A stretch of DNA of 64,000 nucleotides from contig NC_090448.1 of the NCBI RefSeq assembly GCF_031143425.1, positions 336,219,177 through 336,283,176 of the forward strand, written 5' to 3'. The first letter of the stretch is position 1. Every line of letters begins with the position of its first letter. A program made the position numbers and the translations under genes. Source of the stretch: Pleurodeles waltl. Taxonomy: Eukaryota > Chordata > Amphibia > Caudata > Salamandridae. Below the pieces are notes generated by a model. The model was not told the DNA's origin. It saw only the letters and a list, made by a program, of their open reading frames with translations, and made no database searches. Below are positions 1-12,252 of this stretch, in pieces.

Positions 1-948
1 TTCTTTGGATGTGTGGCCACTTTAAAGTCACTGTTGCCATGTTTTTTTCAAGGTTCAAAATGGTGCCAAAAAGCAATGTCAAAGAACAACTGTTCCACAT
101 CTCTTAGATGGCAAGACAGGCCTTATCCTGCAAAGTAACACCAATCTCCTACAGCACCAGAAATGTATCGGACATCTAAATCAATATTATCCTTTGTTTA
201 TTTCAGGCCATAAAATATCTTCAGAATTCCACAAATAAGACCAGCAAGCTGCAAAAAAAAAAAAAAAACAATCTCACTGAATGCAATACTTCACAGTCTT
301 CAACAGCATACTTGTAAAAGGGAGGCATATTTACTAGGCTTTTTAGACAAGGAGATGCACTGAAGAAATACCTTCTCCAAAAAAGGTGGCAAAACATAAG
401 CAAAAAAAGCTGAAACATCATAAGAAAGTCTTCCATCATCTTGCAGCCAAGTGGACATAAACTGTTAAGTATTTGAGGGAGATGTATATGTAGGGGGCAG
501 TCTGGCGACTGAAATGAGTATCCTCAAGATTATTGCTCTTAAAAAAATTTAAGTGACATCATAATTTGAGAAACTGTCTTCTGGTCTTGTTGGTGACACA
601 GAATTCCCAACCAGTTGGTCAGTGTGTCTGGACAGCAAGCCTTTAAAAACACTTTGATTCTTTGGCCACACAGACAATGCTAATCAGCTGCCAGGAAGAT
701 CAATGTAGTTGACACGATGTAGAATCATTAGATATATAATGGACAGCTCAAAGTCCTTCCCTGGAACCTGATATAGACATCTAAATGAAAATACATTTGA
801 CCTTCTGAGAGAATGCTAATCTCCACAAAATCAAATTTCCTTGCTCTCACAAGGAAATGTATACAAATCTGAATTTACACTTCGCTTAAAGGACCATGAT
901 TTCTTTGCAAAGAGTAAAGGAATTTTAAAATACCAATCTAATTTTACA
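1..948. other. No gene seen; presumed intron
   Basis: AT-rich sequence without a recognisable coding frame, RNA gene or repeat family. Given the minus-strand USP4 first exon at 54110-54243, it would lie inside USP4 intron 1, but nothing here proves that. Confidence 0.5.
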
Positions 949-1118
949 GGGGCTGATTACGACCATGGCGAAAGGGATATTCAGTCACAATCGTGACAGA
1001 TATCCCGCCAATCGTTTTACAAGTTACATAGGATGCATTGAAACTTGTAATACAGCAGGCGGGGTTTCGGTCATGTTTGTGACGGAGTATCCCAACCGCC
1101 AAGGTCGTAATCAGGCCC
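949..1118. repeat. Harbinger-like MITE
   Basis: A 170 bp non-autonomous element with terminal inverted repeats. The left end reads GGGGCTGATTACGACC and the reverse complement of the right end reads GGGCCTGATTACGACC, both followed by a TGGCG motif. Inside the termini a second inverted pair is visible (a GGGATA..CCCGCC block and its mirror near 1056-1093). The termini resemble those of the large Harbinger element at 27572 (..CATTACGACCCTGGCGG), so that class of transposase probably moved it. TTA occurs at 944-946 and 1119-1121, but the target duplication is not exact. A short open frame across it (965-1165) is a by-product, not a gene. Confidence 0.75.
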
Positions 1119-3920
1119 TTAATTTGAAGGACCGCGATTTCTTTAGGAAGAGAAAGGGAAATTGAAAGGTTTTAAGGATTAAAGAAAGATCTGAGTGCAT
1201 GCAAGCTCAACACTGCATCATGCAGAATGACATGAGAGCAGAGGGGTGGCATCAGTGTGCTACAAGATTCAGTTGACAGTGTCAAAACCGGATACTGACA
1301 GAAGAATAAGCAAATAACTTAGGCAGAAAAACTGCAAAAAACGTGAAGTAATGGGGAGATACAACACCAATTTGCAATGTACAATGACTTTAAAGGGACA
1401 AGATACATCTTTGGCCTTCAGTAGTAGCCTCTACCTCAAGACTACAAAAAATGTTTGTAGTCCATTACAATGAATGCAAAAAGACAACTCGACATACCGT
1501 TAAATTATTACCAACAAGACAGTGTGCTAGCGTGGTAAAGATCACCAACTGTTACAGGGATAATTCTCTTAAGGGAACATACTAAATGACCTAGGGGCAG
1601 TCTGCTTTTTGTTTTACACTTTAAAGCAACAATGGCAAAACAATTGATTACTTTGTTCTCGAGAAACAAACCGGGTCCATCAATTGCTATCTGGTACAAG
1701 AAATACCGAGAACAAGGGCTTTGTTAAAAACACAAGTTTAATGGTAAACCTGGCAAGTTTTCCTACGGAGAGGTGCCCTATCATAGAGTAGGTTTGTCTA
1801 ACAGAAAACTCTTGTTCTCAATTGGAGTAAACGCCTTGAGGTTAGATGTAAAAGACTAATCTTAAAAACGGACATAATGCACAATTATGGGAAAATTCAC
1901 ATGCATTTTCATTCTGGCTATAATCATATTATCAAAACTGGTAACACATTCAGAAGATGCAGATACTGTGGGAAAATGTGTTGTGTTATCAATTCTACGA
2001 GTTGGGGTATGCCTAAATTTCCCAAATAAAAATGTTTGACACATAAAATAAAAAGGTTAACTGTGGTGATTTTAAATTAACACAGAGGCCACAAAAGCCA
2101 TCCTGACTGAAAAAGACATTTTCAGAAAATTCAAACCAGAATACTTTATCCTACAAAGTGCCATGTCATAAATACCACAACATTTTAACTAAAGGTGACA
2201 TACCATGCCCATGGCCAATATGAGAGCATCATCCATAGCTCGTAGTTGAATTGGGTGCTCTTTAGCTGTCAAGTAGATGTTTGAGAATTACCGCATGTGT
2301 GCTGATCTACCTCTACCATGGTGTTTATGAATGCAAGTTTCATCAATATATACACTTTAACTTAGAAAAATCGCACGCTTGCGCAGCTCCACAAGATGGG
2401 CATATTGGGCGATTCACACTGCCTTTGCTGCGCCCAATGCTGCCTTCTTTAATTTGGCGTGGGAGTGCCCTAGAGTCACGCGCTTTTGATCCCAAGTTTT
2501 TAACACCATCAAGTCAATTACAGAATACTTGGCTATGTGACGGGTGTTGCAGTGCACCCGCGCAGGCTCACTAATCTTCTGCCGGTGCTGCCTAAGCAGA
2601 TGCTAGCTATGCGTGGTGGTAGGCGCCCTGCAGCTAGCCTGGTCCATTGGTTATAAGATGCAGGTTACTGCCAGGAGAAATTAGACACCTATTGGGAACT
2701 GATGCTGTTGAGTTCTCGCTCTAAAGTTTTTGGGCACTGCTGACATTCTACTTGCTGACACGCCAAGAAGGGAAATGATTGAACGCCCCTGCGCTCTTAC
2801 CTACCTCAATTTAGACAGGTGGACTTTAAACCCATGAAAGTCAATTGGTTGGGGGCTAGGTTTTACAATGGCTTTTGCTTGTCAGCTGTGGTGTACCACT
2901 CTGCGGGGTTGGCTGCTCAGCAATTGTATTTCACTGTTGCATTTACCAATGATGTGCTTATCTAGCTAATGGGTACTTGAGTGGAGTGTTATTTTCTTTG
3001 CTCCGTTTCATTTGATGTGTTGAATCATTTATGCTGGCACTTTGTACTAATGCTAATAAATTTAATAAAAATCAATGAAAAACAAAAAACATTTAGAAAA
3101 ATAAAAGTTTACCCTTCCAGCTTCAATTAAGTGGCATAGTGGCAAAAAGTCCCTGCATTTCTCAGGCCTCTATGGACCAAGACTTGTGATGAATCATTAC
3201 GGTACTTCATTACTGACTAGTCAGAGTGTCTCTTATTTGAAACAGATATCCAAAAGGAAACAAATATGGTTACCAAGTATGCTTACCATGAATTGTAGTT
3301 TATCAACACCAATGTCTCATAATTATCAGAGACTGTCACAGTTGTAACCAATATGTTCAAAATAATAAAATGCAAATAAAATAAATAAAAAAAAAGAAAT
3401 CTGATTAATATGTAAACATTACATTTATCAAGTAGGAGGCAGCAATCTTATTAGCTAACCATATATAGTAAATGTAGACTGTCGCTTCTAAAAGCATGCG
3501 AGGTCTACAAATAAAAGTATTTAAAAAAAACATACTACTTGTGGTATTAACCAACTGGAGAACAATTATTGTTTGACAAGCTGCAGAAAATTATTTGTAC
3601 TAGACTAGCCAAGCTCTTGCAAATCCCATTTGTCTGGATTTTATTTGCTAACTTGCAAAATAGGGATGAAAAAATATATTTCTATATGGCAGCACATTAG
3701 AGCCAGATCTACAAGATTTGCCAATGGTTAGTAGTAGTGTTTGCAGCGATACTTCTGAAATTAGTGTTGAATTTGCTACTGGTGGCAATAGTACTGTGTT
3801 GGTGTTTTTGGGTAGTGGTGGTAGTAATGTTGATGCCTGGTGCAGGCAAGAATAGTAATCCCACTGGTATCTATGTGGTATTGGGAGGATAACAGTGGTA
3901 CTGATAGCACCTACTGCAGT

Positions 3921-3962
<42 letters not shown>

Positions 3963-5561
3963 TTTAAGGCCAGTAGGTACATCTTTGGCAAGATGTTATA
4001 GTTTAGTACTTCCTAGCAGACAGGTACGCAAAAACAATTTAGAAAAACCTTTTCAGTTCTAGTACAGAACAGGAAAATTCTTTAAACGACTAATATGAAA
4101 TCACTGTTTACACACAAAAAGCCTTTGAAAAAAATAGATAATAAAAGAAGGTGGCAGTGAGAGGCAGGGAGCAGCATAAACCGCCCTCAGACAATGCTGT
4201 CTTCAGAGGGGGAGTGGGAAGAGAGAGTTTGGGGAGGTTTTGAGAGCAAGAACCATTTTTCCATGAGGTCAAAAGTATTGTATGTGGTGTGACTGACAGC
4301 GGAACTAGGGGCGGCAGGGAAGCGGTTGGGGGAAGTGTGGTGTAAGGAATTATTCGAATAATTATAGATTTAGCGCATTTTCCACAAAATCCATCGCCTC
4401 CTACACAATATAAAGATTTTAACCAAATAAAACAAAAATTATTTCTACCTCACATGGATCAAAAGTAATTTTTTTTTAAAAACACAGTAAAATTGGAAGA
4501 CACTTTGCAAAAAGTGAAATTGTCAGCTTTCATTTGCTTATATCTTAGTTAGTTGTTAAACTAACACTAATGAGGTGAAATATTTGCACAGACAGTATTA
4601 CCAGGTGTACAAAAGACAAAATAATAAATACTATCAAGAAACGTGCCGCATTATGCCCTATAATTTGCCTTGTCTTGCCACATACTTTAGTCAACCCTAG
4701 TGTATAATTTAGTGCTCCCACATAATTCCAGTAGCACTGGTAAAACAGAGAAGAACACGTACACAGAAATATTTCAAACTTAGTTTATGCCCTTCCTATG
4801 CCTTTGTCCTCTTATTTGTTTAAAGGTATAGAGGTGAGCGAGCCACTGAAATGTGATGCCTGACTTCGATCCTCAAGCCCGAAACTATTCAAGCCTTCAC
4901 ATGGCTTCTGTCTGCTACCACACTCTAATCACACCCCAAAAATTAAAGACGAGATGCCCATCTAAAGGATATCTTGCACAATGTCAAACGAGAAAATCTG
5001 GGATTAATCGGTGCTTTCCCGTTTGACCAAACTGCATGGCCATAGGTTATTCACTTATTTCACCTTGGCTCTTGGTAGGAGGAGAGGAGAAGAAAAAAAG
5101 AATTCTCCTGGAAAAGTAAGCTGGCAGTGGTTGGGGGGGGGGGGGGGATTGTGGGGGAGAAGGATATTAGATATGGAGTATATGTTAGACAAATGTTGCT
5201 TGAGGGGAAACATTGAATTTAAAGTGTTGAAACATGAGGGTTATTTATCTCATCTAAAATGGTACTGCGTATAAACCTATGCTAACACTGCAACGTTTGA
5301 AGAGATGCAGGTCTCAAAGGCATGATTAAGTGGCATTTCTGCACTACAATGTATACATTTTAAATTGGAATAAAGATAGTTTAAAAACTTACATTAATGT
5401 ACCGTGAAATATGCAAGTTCAATATGTGTGTTGTACAAAACCTTTTCTTCTGTTTGATTCAGTAGACCTTGGGGTTGATCGACATATAGATCAATAGATA
5501 TAAAATCATAATCTAAGCCTCAAAGAAGGTGCCTATTACAGCTGACTTACCTCTCGGACGA
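1119..5561. other. No gene seen; homopolymer runs
   Basis: No coding exon or known element could be supported. Notable items are a pure A run at 3925-3960 and a 15-base G run at 5133-5147. A GC-richer block at about 2361-3090 ends in two AATAAA-like signals and an A-rich tail, which could be the 3' end of an old retrocopy or retroelement of unknown family. Confidence 0.5.
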
Positions 5562-5962
5562 CTAATGACATTGTCGTCAAAAATTAGGAGGGGGGCATCA
5601 GAAATTGGGAGGGAGCAAGAATGTTTTGAAGTTCATGTTTTAAACTCACTTCCAATAAATGGTAGTGAACACTTCCAAAGATTTTAGCTGGGATGTTTAT
5701 AGGGAAATTGGGCAGTTACAATTGGCCTGAGCACGACCCACCTTCTTAAAAATAGACAGAAGGGTAGAGCACAGCCAGGAACTAGGAATAGTACTATAGC
5801 TCACACTGTTCAAAACATTGGTCAACATCGGGCCCAAACATCTTTATTACACTTAATAAGATCAATGGGCATCCCATCCGGGCCTGGGGCTTTGCCACCC
5901 AGACTCTGCCATTTGGCCAGGATAACCTCATGGAAGACAATTGTATCATCAGTGAGAGGGAC
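5562..5962 (-). pseudogene. LINE reverse transcriptase fragment (downstream half of split LINE)
   Basis: On the minus strand the frame reads a typical early reverse transcriptase block: LTDDTIVFHEV, then GKAPGPDGMPIDLIK, and after a frame change AQANCNCPISLINIPAKIF, which matches the conserved YRPISL..KIF motif of APE-type LINEs. The fragment stops abruptly at 5962, where the Gypsy LTR starts. The upstream part of the same LINE resumes at 12253 on the other side of the LTR. The five bases GGGAC at 5958-5962 are repeated at 12253-12257. It is disrupted by frameshifts and is not functional. Confidence 0.75.
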
Positions 5963-7599
5963 TGTTAGAAGTGGCATCCTTGGTGTGGTCTCCCCTAACC
6001 TTTTGCCTCTGCTTCCAAGGTTGTTGATATATGCTGGACTCCGTTTTTGCTGTTTTCTGATACTCCGTGCAAACGTGCAGGTGCTCCTGTGTAAAATATA
6101 TGTGTAATTGGTTTTCCATGATTGGCATATTTTATGGACTGGTAAGTCCCTACAAAAGTGCACTAGAGGTGCCCAGGGCATGTAAATTAAATGCCACTAG
6201 TGGGCCTGCAGCACTGGTTGTGCCACCCACATTAGCAGCCCTGTAAACATGGCTCAGACCTGCCACTGCAGGGTCTGTGTGCGCAGTTTCAACCTGCCCC
6301 TTCAACCTGGCAAGCATACCCACTTACCAGGCCTAAACCGTCCCTTTGTATACATTTAAGGCACCCCTAAGGTAGGTCCTAGGTAGCCCCATGGGCAGGG
6401 TACAGTGTATATTAAAGATGGGACATGAATGAACTCATGTGTGTTAAAGGTCTTAAAAGTGAAATACTGCCAAATTCGGGTTTCACTGTTGCAAGGCCTA
6501 TTTCTCTCATAGGTTAACATGGGGGCTGCCTTTGAATATTATTAACCCCTTCGCTGCCAGGCCTTTTCCCCCTCCTGTGCCGAGCCTTTTTTTGGCTATT
6601 TGGAGCAGTTCGCGCTTAGGCCCTCATAACTTTTTGTTCACGTAAGCTACCCACGCCAAATTAGCGTCCTTTTTTTCCAACATCCTAGGGATTCTAGAGG
6701 TACCCAGACTTTGTGGGTTCCCCAGAAGGAGGCCAAGAAATTAGCCAAAAAACAGTGAAAATTTCGTGGGCTGCAGAAGAAGGCTTGTGGTTTTTTCCCT
6801 GAAAAGGGCATCGACAAAGGGTTTGCGGTGATAAAATCACCAGCTTCCCAGCTTTCAGGAACAGGCAGACTTGAATCAGAAAACCCAATTTTTCAACACA
6901 ATTTTGGCATTTTACTGGGACATACCCCATTTTTACGATTTTTTGTGCTTTCAGCCTCCTTCCAGTCAGTGACAGAAATGGGCATGAAACCAATGCTGGA
7001 TCCCAGAAACCGCAACATTTCTGAAAAGTAGACAAAATTCTGAATTCAGCAAGGGGTAATTTGTGTAGATCCTACAAGGGTTTCCTACAGAAAATAACAA
7101 CTGAAAAAGAAAAATATTGAAATTGAGGTGAAAAAAACATCAATTTTTCTCTAAGTTTTACTCTGTAATTTTTTCCTGCAATGTCAGATTTTCGAAAGCA
7201 ATATACCGTTACGTCTGCTGGACTCTTCTGGTTGCGGGGATATATAGGGCTTGTAGGTTCATCAAGAACTCTAGGTACCCAGAGCCAATAAATGACCTGC
7301 ACCCTGCAGTGGGTTTTCATTCTATGTCGGGTATACAGCAATTCATTTGCTGAAATATAAAGAGTAAAAAATAGCTATCAAGAAAACCTTTGTATTTCCA
7401 AAATGGGCACAAGATAAGGTGTTGAGAAGCAGTGGTTATTTGCACATCTCTGAATTCCAGGGGGCCCATACTAGCATGTGAATTACAGGGCATTTCTCAA
7501 ATAGATGTCTTTTTTACACACTGTCTTACATTTGGAAGGGAAAAATGTAGAGAAAGACAAGGGGCAATAACACTTGTTTTGCTATTCTATGTTCCCCCA

Positions 7600-9262
7600 A
7601 GTCTCCCGATAAAAATGATACCTCACTTGTGTGGGTAGGCCTAGCGCCCGCGACAGGATACGCCCCAAAACACAACGTGGACACATCGCAGAAAACAGAC
7701 CTGTTTTTAGCAAAGTGCCTACCTGTAGATTTTGGCCTATAGCTCAGCCGCCACCTAGGGAAACCTACCAAACCTGTGCATTTCTGAAAACTAGAGACCT
7801 AGGGGAATCCAAGATGGGGTGACTTGTGTGGCTGGGACCAGGTTCTGTTACCCAGAATCCTTTGCAAACCTCAAAATGTGGCTAAAAAAACACATGTTCC
7901 TCACATTTCTGTGGCAGAAAGTTCTGGAATCTGAGAGGAGCCACAAATTTCCTTCCACCCAGCGTTCCCCCACGTCTCCCGATAAAAATGATACCTCACT
8001 TGTGTGGGTAGGCCTAGCGCCCACGACAGGAAACGCCCCCAAGCGCAACGTGGACACAACCAAATTTTTGAAGGAAAACAGAGGTGTTTTTTGCAAAGTG
8101 CCTACCTGTAGATTTTGGCCTGTAGCTCAGCCGCCACCTAGGGAAACCTACCAAACCTGTGCATTTCTGAAAACTAGAGACCTAGGGGAATCCAGGATGG
8201 GGTGACTTGTGTGGCTGGGACCAGGTTCTGTTACCCAGAATCCTTTGCAAACCTCAAAATGTGGCTAAAAAAACACATGTTCCTCACATTTCTGTGGCAG
8301 AAAGTTCTGGAATCTGAGAGGAGCCACAAATTTCCTTCCACCCAGCATTCCCCCACGTCTCCCGATAAAAATAATACCTCACTTGTGTGGGTAGGCCTAG
8401 CGCCCGCGACAGGAAACGCCCCAAAGCGCAACGTGGACACATCACAGAAAACAGACCTGTTTTTAGCAAAGTGCCTACCTGTGGATTTTGGCCTGTAGCT
8501 CAGCCGCCACCTAGGGAAACCTACCAAACCTGTGCATTTCTGAAAACTAGAGACCTAGGGGAATCCAAGATGGGGTGACTTGTGTGGCTGGGACCAGGTT
8601 CTGTTACCCAGAATCCTTTGCAAACCTCAAAATTTGGCTAAAAAAACACATGTTCATCACATTTCTGTGGCAGAAAGTTCTGGAATCTGAGAGGAGCCAC
8701 AAATTTCCTTCCACCCAGCGTTCCCCCACGTCTCCCGATAAAAATGATACCTCACTTGTGTGGGTAGGCCTAGCGCCCACGACAGGAAACGCCCCAAAGC
8801 GCAACGTGGACACAACCAAATTTTTGAAGGAAAACAGAGGTGTTTTTTGCAAAGTGCCTACCTGTAGATTTTGGCCTGTAGCTCAGCCGCCACCTAGGGA
8901 AACCTACCAAACCTGTGCATTTCTGAAAACTAGAGACCTAGGGGAATCCAAGATGGGGTGATTTGCGGGGCTCTGACCAGGTTCTGTTACCCAGAATCCT
9001 TTGCAAACATCAAAATCTGGCCAAAAAACACTTTTTCCTCTCATTTTGGTGACAGAAAGTTCTGGAATCTGAGAGGAGCCACAAATTTCCTTCCACCCAG
9101 CGTTCCCCTAAGTCTCTCCATAAAAATGGTACCTCACTTGTGTGGGTAGGCCTAGCGCCCACGAAAGGAAATGGCCCAAAACACAACGTGGACACAACAT
9201 ATTTTTTCACAGAAAACAGAAGTGTTTTTTGCAAAGTGCCTACATGTGGATTTTGGCCTCTA
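7600..9262 (+). repeat. Tandem ~375 bp monomers with dimeric order
   Basis: Landmark GA(C/T)TTG occurs at 7821, 8204, 8577 and 8960, giving spacings of 383, 373 and 383 bp. Two monomer variants alternate: one has ACATC(G/A)CAGAAAACAGACC, the other ACAACCAAATTTTTGAAGG. The array is therefore built of 756 bp dimers. Both strands stay open over stretches of about 60-130 codons in every unit, which is a property of the repeat and not evidence of genes. Confidence 0.92.
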
Positions 9263-11055
9263 GCTCAGCCGGCCCCGGGGGGTGGGGGGGGGTCGGGGGG
9301 GGGGGGAATGCCCTAAAATAAATTTGACCCCCCACCCCCCCAAACCCACCCTGCCCAGGTGCGACCCTTGCCTACGGGGTCGCTACCCCTGCGTGACATT
9401 GGCGCCAAAAAACAAATTCCCGGTGCCTAGTGGTTTCTGCCCCCTTGGGGGCAGATTGACCTAAAATCGACCAATCTGCCCCCAAAGGGGGAAGAAATGC
9501 TCTAAATACAGTTTGCCCCCCAGGGAAGCGACCCTTGTCTGATGGGTCGCTCCCCATCTCTAAAAAAACAAACAAAAAACAAAAAAAAACAAAAAAAACA
9601 TTTGCCCTTGCGCCTAGAGGTTTCTGCCCCCCCTGGGGGCAGATCGGCCTAATAATAGGCCGATCTGCCCCCAGGGGGGGGCAGAAATGGCCTAAAATAA
9701 ATTTGCCCCCCCAAACCCCCCCCACCTCGGAGCGACCCTTGCCTACTGGGTCGCTCCCCCTGCGTGACATTGGCGCCAAAAAACGAATCCCCGGTGCCTA
9801 GTGGTTGAAGATTGACCTAAAATCGACCAATCTGCCCCCAAGGGGGGCAGAAATGGTCTAAACACAGTTTGCCCCCCAGGGGAGCGACCCTTGTCTGATG
9901 GGTCGCTCCCCATCTCTAAAAAAACAAACAAACTAAAAAAAAAAAACACTACAAAAAAAAATTGCCCTGGCAACAAGAGGTTTCTGCCCCCCCTGGGGGC
10001 AGATCGGCCTAATAATAGGCCGATCTGCCCCCAGGGGGGGCAGAAATGGCCTAAAATAAATTTGCCCCCCGAACACCCCCCCGATCCCCCCCCCCCGGAG
10101 CGACCCTTGCCTACGGGGTGGCTCCCCCTGCGTGACATTGGCGCCAAAAAACAAATCCCCGGTGCCTAGTGGTTTCTGCCCCCTTGGGGCAGATTGACCT
10201 AAAATCGACCTATCTGCCCCCAAGGGGGGCAGAAATGGTCTAAACACAGTTTGCCCCCCAGGGGAGCGACCCTTGTCTGATGGGTCGCTCCCCATCTCTA
10301 AAAAAACAAACAAACTAAAAAAAAAAAACACTAAAAAAAATGTGCCCTGGCAACAAGAGGTTTCTGCCCCCCCTGGGGGCAGAAATGGCCTAAAATAAAT
10401 TTGCCCCCTGAACCCCCACCCCCCCCCCCCGGAGCGACCATTGCCTACGGGGTCGCTCCCCCTGCGTGACATTGGCACCAAAAAACAAATCCCGGTGCCT
10501 AGTGGTTTCTGCCCCCTTGGGGCAGATTGACCTAAAATCGACCAATCTGCCCCCAAGGGGGGCAGAAATGGTCTAAACACAGTTTGCCCCCCAGGGGAGC
10601 GACCCTTGTTTGATGGGTCGCTCCCCATCTCTAAAAAAACAAACAAAAACAAAAAAACAAAAAAAAAAAAAATTGCCCAGGCGCCTACAGGTTTCTGCCC
10701 CCCCCTGGGGGCAGATCGGCCTAATAATAGGCCGATCTGCCCCCAGGGGGGGCAGAAATGGCCTAAAATAAATTTGCCCCCGAACAACCACCCCCCCCCC
10801 CACCGACCCTTGCCTACGGGGTCGCTCCCCTTGCGTGACATTGGTGCCAAAAAACAAATCCCCGGTGCCTAGTGGTTTCTGCCCCCTTGGGGCAGATTGA
10901 CCTAAAATCGACCAATCTGCCCCCAAGGGGGGCAGAAATGGTCTAAATACAATTTGCCCCCCAGGGGAGCGACCCTTGCCTGATGGGTCGCTGCCCATCT
11001 CTAAAAAAAAAATTAAAAAACCAAAAAAAAAAAACACTAAAAAAAAATTTGCCCT
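9263..11055 (+). repeat. GC-rich ~370 bp hairpin tandem array
   Basis: Landmark GCGTGACATTGG occurs at 9391, 9762, 10130, 10464 and 10833, so units are about 334-371 bp. Each full unit contains three inverted repeats: GCAGATCGGCCTA with its mirror around a short AT loop, GGGAGCGACCC..GGGTCGCTCCC, and CAGATTG..CAATCTG inside longer C/G arms. Each unit also carries an A-rich linker. The unit starting near 10130 has lost one hairpin (334 bp). Long minus-strand frames rich in Gly and Pro run through the array and are spurious. Confidence 0.92.
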
Positions 11056-11107
11056 GGCAAAGAAAGACTTCCCTTTGAAGTGTGCCAACTTCAAAGGCAG
11101 AAAGGGG

Positions 11108-11113
11108 TATAAG
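11108..11113 (+). promoter_or_regulatory. LTR TATA-like box
   Basis: GGGGTATAAG lies here at the U3/R transition of the solo LTR. The equivalent GGGTATAAG is present on the minus strand at 59140-59149 in the other LTR. Conservation in both copies supports it as the core promoter of this Gypsy family. Confidence 0.55.
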
Positions 11114-12252
11114 TACTGAACCCAAAAACCCTGAAAATTAGATCACTTCTGGGTTCAAGAGGAACCTCTGCGAAGGAGAAGAGCTGAGGACAAGTGCTGC
11201 CCCTGCCTGTGACTATGCTTTGTTGGGCTATCCTGCAATTGCTGCTTCTGCCTGTGAAAGGTGACAAAGACTGGACTTAGTGGTATATTCCCACTTCAGA
11301 AGAATCTCAAAGGGCTTGAACTGAGCTTGCCTCCTGTTTTGAAGTCTCAGGGCCATCAAAGACTTCCTCTGCCAGCACCTGTACTCTCTGCTGAGACTAC
11401 TGCCCTGCCAAGTGGTGCCCTATCCAGTCCCTGGGCTCTTGAAAGATGAAGATGGCAGAGCAAGAGCTGAAAATTCACACACAGAACGCCGTACGGCGAA
11501 ATTTTCGATGCACTGCGGCTGATAAACGACACGCCACCGGCTTTGTGGCTGGGAGATAGACGCATCGCTGCTGGAGAAACGATACTTAACACCTTCTTGC
11601 GGCTGTTGATAACGCAAAACCCGCGCAGGGCGGTTTGCCAACATCATGCAACCGGATTTTCCACGCATCGTTCCTCAGCTTCAAAGTCAACCAAACTCGG
11701 CTTGGATCCGAGGTGCCCTGTCCGGAATTTGACGCCTCGCTCTTTTGCAAGATAGAAAAATGACGCATCGCTGACCTGGCTGGAGAAGAAACGACGCACG
11801 GCCTCCCTTGTGAGGAAGGAATCAACACACCGTTGACTTTTCTGACGCACACTCAGCCGTGCGACTTGATTTTTTTTTTTATGCAAACAATGTACTTTGT
11901 GTAAAATCATTGTTTTCTATGGAGTAAGACTCTTATTCTTTTGAAAATTCACATTTTAACTTGTATATGTTGTGAATTTTTGTCGTTTTGGTCTTGTTTG
12001 ATTTAGATAAATATTGCCTATTTTTCTAAACTGGTGTGGTGACCATTTTGTAGTGTTTCACTGTATTACTGTGGGTGTTGGTACAAATACTTTACACATT
12101 GCTTCTGAGTTAAGTCTGCCTGCTCGTGCCAAGCTACCAATTGGGTGAGTGGGGGTTAACCAGGTGTGTTTCTCTTTTGCCTTAACTAGAGTGAGGGTCC
12201 TTGCTTGGACAGGGGGTCACCTGACTGCTAACGAAAGACCCCATTTCTAACA

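Larger units (their letters stand above)
6546..11055 (+). mobile_element. TTAA-type composite repeat, copy A
   Basis: Starts directly after TTAA (6542-6545) with CCCCTTCGCTGCCAGGCC. The order is: body (6546-7600), a direct array of ~375 bp monomers (7600-9262), then a GC-rich hairpin array (9263-11055). The same modules in the same order occur in copies B-E. The right terminus is missing: the array runs straight into LTR sequence at about 11055, which fits one deletion that removed the right end plus the neighbouring U3. Copy A is the only copy whose monomers are all in direct orientation. No protein of known family was recognised in it. Confidence 0.8.
5963..12252 (+). mobile_element. Gypsy solo LTR, split by composite repeat
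   Basis: A Gypsy long terminal repeat in plus orientation. It begins TGTTAGAAGTGGCATCC at 5963 and ends CCCATTTCTAACA at 12252, with the 5 bp duplication GGGAC on both sides. The U3 part (5963-6545) matches the reverse complement of the LTR at 58153-60096. The distal part (about 11056-12252) matches its TATA, R and U5 parts. Between them lies about 4.5 kb of unrelated composite repeat, and roughly 400 bp of U3 is missing compared with the intact LTR. No internal gag or pol adjoins it, so it is a solo LTR left by LTR-LTR recombination. Confidence 0.88.

Noticed and set aside
965..1165. 66-codon frame starting MAKGIFSHNRD
   Set aside because: It lies inside the 170 bp MITE and its inverted repeats.
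2361..3090. Possible processed pseudogene or SINE with AATAAA and A-rich end
   Set aside because: No coding frame, internal promoter boxes or target duplication could be shown, so it is only mentioned as a GC-richer block.
5822..6181. 119-codon minus-strand frame containing GKAPGPDGMPIDL
   Set aside because: It is a chimera across the LINE/LTR junction at 5963; only the LINE half is meaningful.
7819..8961. Repeated 128-codon plus-strand frames and overlapping minus-strand frames
   Set aside because: They repeat with the ~375 bp monomer, are open on both strands, and are broken in the copies at 20-21, 38 and 56 kb.
9933..10850. 305-codon minus-strand open frame rich in Gly and Pro
   Set aside because: It runs through several units of the GC-rich hairpin array and repeats with it; similar frames occur in every unit. 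No domain and no independent support.
7600..11055. CRISPR-like repeat array
   Set aside because: Units are ~370-380 bp direct tandem repeats without short repeats and unique spacers, in a vertebrate genome.
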